From contig JBPCUN010000049.1 in assembly GCA_051011115.1 (NCBI GenBank), positions 1 through 6,035 of the forward strand: a DNA stretch of 6,035 nucleotides, read 5' to 3'. This document shows positions 1 through 6,035 of the stretch, one piece after another. The translations under genes and the position numbers were made by a program. Positions within the stretch are counted from its first letter, which is position 1. The number at the start of each line of letters is the position of its first letter. The DNA is from Profundicola sp051011115. Lineage in GTDB: Bacteria; Bacteroidota; Bacteroidia; Flavobacteriales; Weeksellaceae. Under the pieces are notes generated by a model. The model saw nothing but the letters and a program-made list of their open reading frames with translations, ran no database searches and was not told the origin of the DNA.

Positions 1-25
1 ATAAAATATTATATAGACAATACAC

Positions 26-1141
26 ATGAAAAAGATATTAAAAATAGTATTAATCGCCTTGGTAATAGGTGGAGCTATCTGGGCATTTTATTATAACTAT
101 TCCAAGAATGCTCAAGAAGTGACCACATATGACACCGTTCAGCCTGAACCAAAAAGTATTGAGCAGGTGGCTGTTGCAACTGGTGAGATTAAACCTAAAG
201 AGCAAATTGAAATAAAACCGAATATTTCAGGAATTATAGATAAAATATATGCCAACGAGGGCGATGTTTTGGAACAAGGACAATTAATAGCATCGATTAA
301 AGTAGTGCCAGATGTAAATTCGCTGAACGTCGCAAAGCAACAAATTCGTAGTGCAAAAATTGCATTGGATAATGAAACTAAAAATTTTAATCGTATTAAA
401 TATCTTTACGATCAAGGGGTGATAGCCAAAGCAGATTATGATAACGCCCTAAACGCATACAATCAAGCCAAAGCCAATGTAACATCAGCGAATGAGAATT
501 ATCGAGTGGCAGAATCTGGTGTAGCACCAGGATTAGAAAGTTATGCAACGACACAAATACGAGCAACCATTTCTGGGATGATATTGGATATCCCGGTGGA
601 AACAGGAAACATGGTTCAGCCCATTAATAACTTTAGCACTGGAACTACCGTTGCTACTATGGCAGATGTAAATAAAATGATTTTTGAAGGAAAAGTAGAT
701 GAGTCTGAGGTGGGCAAATTAAAAGAAGGGATGCCACTAGTCATTAAAATTGGAGCCTTGCCAGAAGAGAGTTTTGAAGGTACGCTTTATTTTATTTCAC
801 CATCGGGAGTTACGGAAAATGGTGTGGTTCAATTTGAAATTAAAGCCAATGTCTTGTTGGATGCCAAGGATTTTATTCGAGCTGGGTATAGTGCCAATGC
901 AGAAATTGCCATTGCTTCTACCCAGAACACTTTATCCTTGTTAGAATCTGTAATTCAATATGATGAGCAAGGAAACCCATTTGTTGAGGTAAAAACCAGT
1001 GAAGGTTGGGAGAAGAAACCAGTTGAATTAGGTGTTTCAGATGGTTTATATGTTGAAGTGTTGAGTGGTGTGTCAAAAACTGATCAGGTAAAGGTTTGGA
1101 ATACCGATTCTAAACAAGGAGATGAGGAGTCAAGAAATTAA
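26..1141 (+). CDS. MacA/HlyD-type periplasmic adaptor subunit of a tripartite efflux pump
   Basis: This membrane-fusion protein should link an inner-membrane pump to a TolC-type channel across the periplasm. The 371 residues match the usual length of MacA-like adaptors. Residues about 5-22 form one hydrophobic N-terminal membrane anchor after MKK. Residues about 60-95 are the first lipoyl-like half (IKPNISGIIDKIYANEGD, then GQLIASIKV). Residues about 98-165 are the helical hairpin, rich in Ala, Asn and Gln. The second lipoyl half follows at about 178-200 (ATISGMILDIPVETGNMV), then a beta-barrel at about 215-298 and a membrane-proximal domain to about 358 with a charged tail. The ATG at 26 is the natural start because it gives the anchor. 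The channel gene follows after 21 nt, so the two are probably co-transcribed. The lipoyl wording resembles MacA adaptors of ABC pumps more than AcrA, but the pump is outside the window, so the substrate and pump class are unknown. Confidence 0.93.
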   Translation: MKKILKIVLIALVIGGAIWAFYYNYSKNAQEVTTYDTVQPEPKSIEQVAVATGEIKPKEQIEIKPNISGIIDKIYANEGDVLEQGQLIASIKVVPDVNSLNVAKQQIRSAKIALDNETKNFNRIKYLYDQGVIAKADYDNALNAYNQAKANVTSANENYRVAESGVAPGLESYATTQIRATISGMILDIPVETGNMVQPINNFSTGTTVATMADVNKMIFEGKVDESEVGKLKEGMPLVIKIGALPEESFEGTLYFISPSGVTENGVVQFEIKANVLLDAKDFIRAGYSANAEIAIASTQNTLSLLESVIQYDEQGNPFVEVKTSEGWEKKPVELGVSDGLYVEVLSGVSKTDQVKVWNTDSKQGDEESRN

Positions 1142-1162
1142 TAGAAGTAAATAGACAATCTT

Positions 1163-2479
1163 ATGAAGTCCATTTTAATATTAGGATGTATCGTTTTATC
1201 CATTTTTGTAAGTGCACAGCAAACCAGCCGTACCATGAATTTACAAGAATGTATTGATTATGCTTTAGAAAACAATATTACCGTTCAGCAAACTATCTTA
1301 AAAGAAAAGATTGCAGAAAATGAAATTAAAAGGTCTTCTGGCAACTTGTTACCCAAGGTAAGTGCAGGTGTCTCTCAATCGGCTAACTTATACCATCAAT
1401 CTAAAATTAAGGTTAATAGTTATAGCACCCAATTTGATTTTGTGCAAGCTAATTGGACAGTTTTCGATGGCTTTAGAAATATTCATATATATGATAATGC
1501 TGTGCTGGATCAAGAAATTGCAAATAGAAACGTGGAAGTTTTAAAAAACGATATCGCCCTTAACATTGCCAATACTTACCTACAGGTTTTGTTCAATACA
1601 GCATTGGTAGAGATAGCCGAGAGTCAACTTCTACTATCTGAGAAACAATTAGAAATTGTGACTATTCAATACAAAGGAGGTGTTGTACCAGAGGCTAATA
1701 TTGCTGATGCTAAGGCTGCTGTAGCGCAAGATGAACTTACCCTTGTACAAAGAAAAAACAGTGTCCAATCGGCACTATTGCAGTTAAAGTCACTTCTTCA
1801 AATGCCTGTGGATTTGCCATTACAGGTACAAGATGTAGAGGCTGAGCGTTATATGGCTCAACTTGAATTGGGAATGACATCTAACGTTTTTCAACAGGCA
1901 TTAGAAATTCGACCAGAAATAGAACTTAGGGCCTTACAAGTAGAGCGTGCGGCTAATGAATATGAAATTGCAACTGCAGGTATATTGCCGACTATATCAC
2001 TTGGATATGGGTTTGGGACAGGTTATACCTATTTTAAAAACAACCCCAATGGTGATTTTGGTAAACAATTTACAGATAATTTAGGTCATGCCTTTACACT
2101 TTCCATCAATGTACCCATATTTGATGGTTATCAGAACAAGACCAATATTGCCAATGCTCAAATAAGTCAAGAAAATGCACTGTTGGATTTAGAGAATGAA
2201 AAATTTCAATTAAGGCAACAGATAGAAACAGCGTATTTAGATGCTATGAATGCTAAAAAAGCATATGAAGCATCGCTTAAGAATGTCGAAGCCAGAACGG
2301 TAGCTTTAGACTTTATGCAAAAGAGATATGATGCAGGGTTTTCAAACATCTTAGATTTTGAATTGGCAAAAAATAATTGGGTTGCTGCAAAAGGAAATTT
2401 AGCGCAAGCAAAATATGATTTTTTGTTTAAAGTAAAAGTTTTAGAATTTTATACAAGTAATCGTTTTGAATTGAATTAA
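1163..2479 (+). CDS. TolC-family outer-membrane efflux channel protein
   Basis: This is an outer-membrane channel subunit; family members form trimeric beta-barrel and alpha-tunnel exit ducts for efflux or type I secretion. It has 438 residues, usual for the family in Bacteroidota. An N-terminal signal peptide with likely cleavage after VSA (residues 16-18, before QQ) is followed by the typical opening motif LQECIDYALENN at 27-38. Two repeated outer-membrane-efflux domains cover about 24-215 and 240-430. The internal duplication is visible: VFDGFRN at 100-106 mirrors IFDGYQN at 319-325, and the helical stretch starting near 172 mirrors that near 391. It lies 21 nt behind the adaptor gene and shares a 9-nt leader sequence before its ATG, so it is probably the dedicated channel of the same pump. 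No Shine-Dalgarno sequence is visible, as is usual in Bacteroidota. A Cys at residue 9 is not a convincing lipobox. Confidence 0.95.
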   Translation: MKSILILGCIVLSIFVSAQQTSRTMNLQECIDYALENNITVQQTILKEKIAENEIKRSSGNLLPKVSAGVSQSANLYHQSKIKVNSYSTQFDFVQANWTVFDGFRNIHIYDNAVLDQEIANRNVEVLKNDIALNIANTYLQVLFNTALVEIAESQLLLSEKQLEIVTIQYKGGVVPEANIADAKAAVAQDELTLVQRKNSVQSALLQLKSLLQMPVDLPLQVQDVEAERYMAQLELGMTSNVFQQALEIRPEIELRALQVERAANEYEIATAGILPTISLGYGFGTGYTYFKNNPNGDFGKQFTDNLGHAFTLSINVPIFDGYQNKTNIANAQISQENALLDLENEKFQLRQQIETAYLDAMNAKKAYEASLKNVEARTVALDFMQKRYDAGFSNILDFELAKNNWVAAKGNLAQAKYDFLFKVKVLEFYTSNRFELN

Positions 2480-2527
2480 CGGCATCCCGAATATAATTTT
2501 TATTAAATAACTCTCACAGTCAATAAA

Positions 2528-2575
2528 AGTTGTAAAGATGCTGAAGTGAATAGTATGATACGCTATCTTTCAACT
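2528..2575 (-). terminator. Bulged hairpin at end of cyd operon, possible terminator
   Basis: In the convergent gap, AGTTGTAAAGAT (2528-2539) pairs with ATCTTTCAACT (2565-2575): 11 base pairs with one bulged T and a 25-nt loop. On the minus strand the second arm runs directly into TTTATTG, giving a short U-rich tail, so it could end cyd-operon transcripts. It overlaps the TGA stop of the last cyd-operon gene (2570-2572). The AT-rich stem and long loop are poor for an intrinsic terminator. No separate terminator for the TolC gene is evident in 2480-2527. Confidence 0.35.
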
Positions 2576-2872
2576 CTTTGCATTAAAATATTGCCATACC
2601 TTTTTTGCCAATATGAGTGTGATAGCTCCACCGATCATTGATACGATAATATTGAGGAAAAGTAGGGGATAATTGATCGTACCACTCTCCATAATGCTCC
2701 AGGGATCAAAACCCAAACGACCAAAGGATTTAATAAATAATGTTCCTCCGAAAACTCCTATAATGGTGTTTCCAGTAACCCCAAAACTATATTGTTTATA
2801 ATAATATCCTAATATATTGGCTCCAATAATACCCCATAAAACACTAGCTAATGCAATAAATGATTCTAACAT
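2570..2872 (-). CDS. Small three-helix membrane protein, GlsB/YeaQ/YmgE-like, third gene of cyd operon
   Basis: This is a 100-residue, very hydrophobic protein with three predicted membrane helices at about 4-23, 33-49 and 68-89, a short loop containing GRLGFDPWS (51-59), and a basic C-terminal end. The GNTIIGVFGGTLF stretch (34-46) followed by a Gly-rich last helix resembles the pattern of the GlsB/YeaQ/YmgE family (transglycosylase-associated), whose biochemical role is poorly known; this is pattern recognition only. The ATG at 2872 lies 12 nt after the cydB stop on the same strand, so co-transcription with cydAB is very likely. It is too long, and has too many helices, to be a CydX-type subunit, which has one helix and about 30-40 residues. 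It could be an accessory or assembly factor of the oxidase, or simply a passenger gene. I do not know its function. Confidence 0.8.
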   Translation of the reverse strand: MLESFIALASVLWGIIGANILGYYYKQYSFGVTGNTIIGVFGGTLFIKSFGRLGFDPWSIMESGTINYPLLFLNIIVSMIGGAITLILAKKVWQYFNAKS

Positions 2873-2884
2873 GGGGTTATGATT

Positions 2885-3958
2885 TTAATGTCCATAGTGT
2901 ACGTCATCAATTTTACCACTTAATAATCTCTTTTGGACGATAGCATAAATGATCATCAGTATAAAACCAACAATCCCCCAATATACAGCAACAGAAAGCT
3001 CATAAGCTGGTGCTGCAGTATTATAGATTGTTAGTGGTTCGCTTGCACTATTAGTAGAAGGTAATATGACAGGAGATAGCGCAGCTAAAGTTCCAGAAAT
3101 TCCACCTACAATAATCATAGTAGATAAAATAAAAGCATAATAATCATTCTGTATTTTTTTTCTAAAAAATAAGCCAACCACTCCGATGATGAAAATCAAT
3201 GGAAAAACAAGGAAATAAGGTCTTTCAATAAAGTTATTCAGTCCATTTGGATTGATGTATAATAAGGCGATGATAGAGATAACTGTTAATCCAAGCAAAA
3301 TAAAGTTAGCAATATAGATTATATGTTTTAGTTTTTCATTGATTGAAGATTTCGTCTTTAAAATAATCCAATTCGCCCCGTGTATAGTTAAAGCAACCAC
3401 AGCGATTAAACCGATAATTAACGTAAACCAATCTATCACACCTGGCGTGTGGCTTAATGGGCTAAAGGTATTATCCCATAATGGTAAAAAGAAGAGATGG
3501 CCTTCATATACGGGCTGTCCATTTTTAATTTCACCTAAATTAACCCCTCTAGCAATATTTCCTAAAGCTATACCAAAAAACAAGGCAAGTAAAAGACTAG
3601 AAACACCAAACGATGTGTCCCAGATTCGTCTCCACATACTGCTATCTAATTGACTTCTTAACTCTAAACCAATGGCTCTAAAGATAATTAACCATAATAC
3701 AATAATTAATGGGAGATAAAAGCCACTAAATACAGAGGCATAATAGGTTGGGAAAGCCATAAATAACATGCCCCCTGCTACCACAAGCCATACTTCATTT
3801 GAATCCCAAAATAGACCAGCCGCTTTTGCTACTACTTTTCTATCTTCCTCTTTTTTGGCGAAAAATAAATGAATGATTCCAGTACCAAAATCATATCCAT
3901 CTAGTACAAAAAACATGATTAAAACACCTGCAGTAATTATATACCATAAAACTTCCAT
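2885..3958 (-). CDS. cydB: Cytochrome bd-type quinol oxidase subunit II
   Basis: CydB is the heme-free structural partner of CydA in the bd oxidase of the inner membrane, needed for heme assembly and the oxygen/proton paths. The 357 residues are in the family range and contain about nine hydrophobic helices. Family motifs are visible: LDGYDFGTG in the first helix (19-27), FWDSNEVWLVVAGG (50-63), FRAIGLELRS (93-102) and the THGANW-like stretch IHGANW (192-197). The ATG at 3958 is 3 nt after the cydA stop, which indicates translational coupling. The next gene begins 12 nt after its stop. No truncation or frameshift is seen. Distinguishing canonical bd from the cyanide-insensitive variant is not possible from this subunit alone. 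Confidence 0.97.
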   Translation of the reverse strand: MEVLWYIITAGVLIMFFVLDGYDFGTGIIHLFFAKKEEDRKVVAKAAGLFWDSNEVWLVVAGGMLFMAFPTYYASVFSGFYLPLIIVLWLIIFRAIGLELRSQLDSSMWRRIWDTSFGVSSLLLALFFGIALGNIARGVNLGEIKNGQPVYEGHLFFLPLWDNTFSPLSHTPGVIDWFTLIIGLIAVVALTIHGANWIILKTKSSINEKLKHIIYIANFILLGLTVISIIALLYINPNGLNNFIERPYFLVFPLIFIIGVVGLFFRKKIQNDYYAFILSTMIIVGGISGTLAALSPVILPSTNSASEPLTIYNTAAPAYELSVAVYWGIVGFILMIIYAIVQKRLLSGKIDDVHYGH

Positions 3959-3961
3959 AAT

Positions 3962-5293
3962 TTAATGTTTTTGTGGTTTTGGTCCATGATAAATTGTCTT
4001 CCCAACTAATATTAAAAATAATAGACCTAATAACATATAGAGCCCTATAAAACCTAGTAAAGTGAATAATGTATTTCCTGCAGATACATTGGGTGATATC
4101 CCCTCTGCTGTCCGTAATAATCCATAGACCAACCAAGGTTGTCTACCGAGTTCTGCAGTGTACCAGCCTGTCATATTTGCAATATATGGAAATGGAACTA
4201 AAAACATCAAAGACCATAGGACAGGTTTCATTTTGTACAAACGATCTTTCCATAAGAAGAATGCAGCTATTACCATTACGGCTATGAAAATGGTTCCTAA
4301 ACCTACCATAATATGATAAGCATAATATAAAGCAGGTACATTATCGGGAATTTCATCTTCCTCAAATTGATCTAGACCAGCAATTTGTTTATTCCAATCT
4401 TGATAAGTTAAGAAGCTTAGGACATTAGGAACCGCAATTTTATTATCTAATTTTTTCTCCACCATGTCGGGTTGTCCAATTAAGACGATTTCTGCTCCAG
4501 CATTCTCTGTCTCGAATATCCCTTCCATGGCAGCAAAAGTAGCTGGTTGATGTTTAGCTACATTTTTAGAGTTCCAATCTCCTGTAGGAAAGGCTACTAA
4601 AATACTTGAAACTAAACCGAAAGCTACACCAGTTTTCAAGAATATCTTTCCGTATTCCACATCTCTCCCTTTTAAAATATAAAAAGCACCTATGCCCGCT
4701 ACTACAAAAGCTGATGTGACTACAGAGGCAAGTTGATTATGTAAAAAGGCCGGTAACAACCAAGGATTGGTAAATAGTGCAGTGAAATTATTTAATACAA
4801 ATACGCCATTTTCTAAAACTTCATAGCCTACAGGGTGCTGCATCCAAGCATTGGTGGATAAAATGAACCAACCACTGAGCCAAGATCCTAAGAAAACTAA
4901 GAATCCTGTGAGGAAATGGAGTTTTTGCCCCATTAGTTTTTCACCAAAAATAAATAAAGCTAAAAAAGAGGATTCTAAAACGAATGAAAATAGACCTTCC
5001 ATGGCTAATGTCTGCCCAATAATATTTCCTGTCAATTCAGAGAATTTGGCCCAATTGGTTCCAAATTGAAATTCCATAGGAATACCTGTAACGACACCCA
5101 TGGTAAAGTTGATCGCAAAAATTTTCATAAAGAATTTAGCGGCATCATTATACTTTTCTACTTTTGATCGTAAGTATCTCCATTTAAAGTAAACAATCAT
5201 AAGCGATAAGCCCATTGTCAACTGTGGGAATATATAATGAAAAGTGATAGTAAACGCAAATTGTATCCTATCATAAAATATCAAATCTTCCAT
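3962..5293 (-). CDS. cydA: Cytochrome bd-type quinol oxidase subunit I, short Q-loop form
   Basis: CydA carries hemes b558, b595 and d and oxidises quinol while reducing O2 to water. Residues corresponding to E. coli positions are readable: H19 (b595 ligand), E99 and E107 in the AMEGLFSFVLES helix, H185 (E. coli H186, b558), Q249 and E257 of the Q-loop, M329 (E. coli M393, b558), and E381 with GRQPW at 383-387 (E. coli E445 and R448). From E257 to M329 there are 72 residues, against 136 in E. coli, so the C-terminal Q-loop insert is absent and the protein is 443 residues, as in short-loop or CIO-like forms. Two expected residues differ: E. coli K252 is T252 and R391 is H327. The ATG at 5293 fits the conserved N-terminus (DRIQFAFT before H19). 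It is the first gene of a three-gene operon. A perfect palindrome lies 8 nt before the start. No cydX or cydDC is seen here. Confidence 0.98.
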   Translation of the reverse strand: MEDLIFYDRIQFAFTITFHYIFPQLTMGLSLMIVYFKWRYLRSKVEKYNDAAKFFMKIFAINFTMGVVTGIPMEFQFGTNWAKFSELTGNIIGQTLAMEGLFSFVLESSFLALFIFGEKLMGQKLHFLTGFLVFLGSWLSGWFILSTNAWMQHPVGYEVLENGVFVLNNFTALFTNPWLLPAFLHNQLASVVTSAFVVAGIGAFYILKGRDVEYGKIFLKTGVAFGLVSSILVAFPTGDWNSKNVAKHQPATFAAMEGIFETENAGAEIVLIGQPDMVEKKLDNKIAVPNVLSFLTYQDWNKQIAGLDQFEEDEIPDNVPALYYAYHIMVGLGTIFIAVMVIAAFFLWKDRLYKMKPVLWSLMFLVPFPYIANMTGWYTAELGRQPWLVYGLLRTAEGISPNVSAGNTLFTLLGFIGLYMLLGLLFLILVGKTIYHGPKPQKH

Positions 5294-5301
5294 AATTTAT
5301 C

Positions 5302-5318
5302 TTTCTATTTAATAGAAA
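5302..5318. promoter_or_regulatory. Perfect 17-nt palindrome immediately upstream of cydA
   Basis: TTTCTATT (5302-5309) and AATAGAAA (5311-5318) are exact reverse complements around a single T, 8 nt before the cydA ATG. Placed there it could be a repressor operator, or it could affect ribosome access in the cydA leader. A second, imperfect palindrome, with GAAAA at 5315-5319 and TTTTC at 5328-5332 around AGCT, overlaps it. The symmetry is certain; the function is inferred. Confidence 0.4.
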
Positions 5319-5360
5319 ATCAGCTTGTTTTCAGTTATAAATATTTCCTACTAAGATAAT

Positions 5361-5368
5361 CAATTATA
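5361..5368 (-). promoter_or_regulatory. Weak promoter-like box for cydA
   Basis: On the minus strand these bases read TATAATTG, one mismatch from the Bacteroidota -7 consensus TAnnTTTG, and also contain TATAAT. It would give a leader of roughly 60 nt for cydA. No good -33 TTG element is found at the right distance, so this is a weak candidate in very AT-rich DNA. Confidence 0.2.
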
Positions 5369-5423
5369 TATGAATGAAAGTGATTAAAGATTTTAATTTA
5401 TTAAAACTGAGAAGTATCATCAT

Positions 5424-5439
5424 TGTAACTTATGTGACA
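5424..5439. promoter_or_regulatory. CRP/FNR-family-like inverted repeat operator candidate
   Basis: TGTAAC-TTAT-GTGACA has half-sites matching as reverse complements at 5 of 6 positions with a 4-nt spacer, the geometry of CRP/FNR-superfamily sites; it resembles the GTAAC-N4-GTTAC type reported for HcpR-like regulators. Its centre lies about 41-43 nt before the start point expected from the box at 5461-5468, the usual activator position, and about 138 nt from the cydA ATG. The regulator is not known from this window. Confidence 0.35.
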
Positions 5440-5460
5440 GTTTTATATGTAAAATAAATA

Positions 5461-5468
5461 GATATTTG
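5461..5468 (+). promoter_or_regulatory. Promoter-like -7 box for the TauE/SafE gene
   Basis: GATATTTG matches the Bacteroidota -7 element TAnnTTTG except at its first base. It predicts a start near 5473 and a leader of about 50 nt. No clear -33 TTG is present, which would suit a promoter that depends on an activator bound at 5424-5439. Sequence support alone is weak. Confidence 0.25.
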
Positions 5469-5525
5469 CCATAATTAAATTACATGCAATGACACGTATA
5501 GTATTAAATTTTAAATAATATTTAA

Positions 5526-6035
5526 ATGGAATTAGAAGTTATAGGATATTTATTAGCAATTTTAGTCGGTGTCTCTTTGGGTCTTATTGGTAGTGGTGGT
5601 TCTATTCTTACGGTTCCTATATTGGTTTATGTAATGGGTGTAGACCCTGTTTTAGCCACTGCATATTCCTTATTTGTAGTTGGTTCTACCTCATTGGTTG
5701 GAGGTGTTCAAAATGCCTTATTAAAAAATGTAGATTTTAGAACAGTTGTAGTTTTTGGGATTCCTTCTATCCTTTCGGTTTATTTGACTAGAGCTTATTT
5801 AATTCCCATAATACCTGAGGTTTTATTCCATGTTGGGTCATTCGAGTTTACCAAGTCCATTGCCCTTATGGTATTATTTGCGCTGGTAATGATAATGGCG
5901 TCTATATCGATGATTCGCCCTAGAAAACCTGATATTGATAACAAGTTTTCTGCTATTAAATACAATTATCCATTGGTATTATTGGAAGGGATGTTGGTAG
6001 GCGCATTAACAGGTCTCGTTGGGGCAGGAGGAGGG
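5526..6035 (+). CDS. TauE/SafE-family membrane transporter (probable sulfite/sulfonate-type anion exporter), 3' end cut
   Basis: The first 170 codons are present and the frame is open to the window end. The protein opens with a hydrophobic helix containing GLIGSGGSILTVPILVY (19-35), followed by DPVLATAYSLFVVG (40-53), and a second copy of the signature begins at GLVGAGGG (163-170). This two-fold repeat of Gly-rich signatures is typical of the TauE/SafE (DUF81) family of inner-membrane permeases, several of which are linked to export or uptake of sulfite, sulfonates or other small anions. The ATG at 5526 is well supported because an in-frame TAA lies directly before it (5523-5525). It is divergent from cydA across 232 nt and may share regulation. 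The substrate cannot be told from this sequence; full-length members are usually about 250-270 residues, so roughly a third or more is missing. Confidence 0.93.
   Translation, partial: MELEVIGYLLAILVGVSLGLIGSGGSILTVPILVYVMGVDPVLATAYSLFVVGSTSLVGGVQNALLKNVDFRTVVVFGIPSILSVYLTRAYLIPIIPEVLFHVGSFEFTKSIALMVLFALVMIMASISMIRPRKPDIDNKFSAIKYNYPLVLLEGMLVGALTGLVGAGGG

Noticed and set aside
1163..1219. Possible lipoprotein signal (LILGC) at the start of the TolC protein
   Set aside because: The hydrophobic stretch before Cys9 is too short, and a better signal peptidase I site (VSA before QQ) follows at residue 18.
2570..2872. Identity of the small gene as cydX
   Set aside because: CydX has one helix and about 30-40 residues; this protein has three helices and 100 residues.
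3339..3653. Open frame of 104 codons on the plus strand, antisense to cydB
   Set aside because: It lies wholly inside cydB on the other strand, its translation resembles no membrane or known domain, and cydB is an intact conserved gene; this is a shadow frame.
3891..4136. 81-codon minus-strand frame across the cydA-cydB junction
   Set aside because: It is out of frame with two well-conserved genes and covers the CydA C-terminus and CydB N-terminus; no independent coding sign.
4851..5069. 72-codon plus-strand frame antisense to cydA
   Set aside because: Opposite the conserved E99/E107 region of cydA, with low-complexity Lys/Asn/Pro-rich translation; a shadow.
5391..5406. Inverted repeat TTTTAAT-TT-ATTAAAA as an operator
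   Set aside because: Composed only of A and T in a very AT-rich spacer; 7-nt arms are easily expected by chance and there is no further support.
5489..5518. Nine-codon open frame (MTRIVLNFK) just before the TauE gene, possible leader peptide
   Set aside because: Too short to support, no ribosome-binding signal, no run of regulatory codons and no attenuator hairpin following it.

Overview
The window reads as chromosomal DNA of a member of the Bacteroidota, most likely a marine-type Flavobacteriaceae. Supporting signs are strongly AT-rich coding and intergenic DNA, start codons without Shine-Dalgarno sequences, a Bacteroidota-style TolC protein and a flavobacterial-looking CydA. This placement is inferred from sequence character; no rRNA or other phylogenetic marker is present.

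Layout. (1) Positions 26-2479, plus strand: a two-gene export module made of a MacA/HlyD-type periplasmic adaptor followed 21 nt later by a TolC-type outer-membrane channel. The inner-membrane pump is not in the window; it probably lies upstream of base 1. (2) Positions 2480-2569: a short convergent gap holding a bulged hairpin. (3) Positions 5293-2570, minus strand: a tight operon cydA-cydB-small membrane protein, with gaps of 3 nt and 12 nt. It encodes a cytochrome bd-type quinol oxidase with a short Q-loop, plus a 100-residue three-helix membrane protein resembling the GlsB/YeaQ/YmgE family. (4) Positions 5294-5525: a 232-nt divergent regulatory region containing a CRP/FNR-like inverted repeat, a perfect 17-nt palindrome just before cydA, and weak promoter-like boxes. 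(5) Positions 5526-6035, plus strand: the first 170 codons of a TauE/SafE-family membrane transporter, cut by the window end.

How the parts work together. The adaptor and channel would form the periplasmic and outer-membrane parts of a tripartite efflux machine. CydA and CydB form a high-affinity quinol:O2 oxidoreductase for respiration at low oxygen or under inhibitor stress. The divergent TauE-like transporter could share control with cydAB through the common intergenic region. Most of this is ordinary chromosomal content; I see no mobile element, CRISPR array, RNA gene or defence system. The points most worth following up are the unassigned small membrane protein in the cyd operon, two substitutions at quinol/heme-site positions in CydA, and the symmetric elements in the divergent promoter region.
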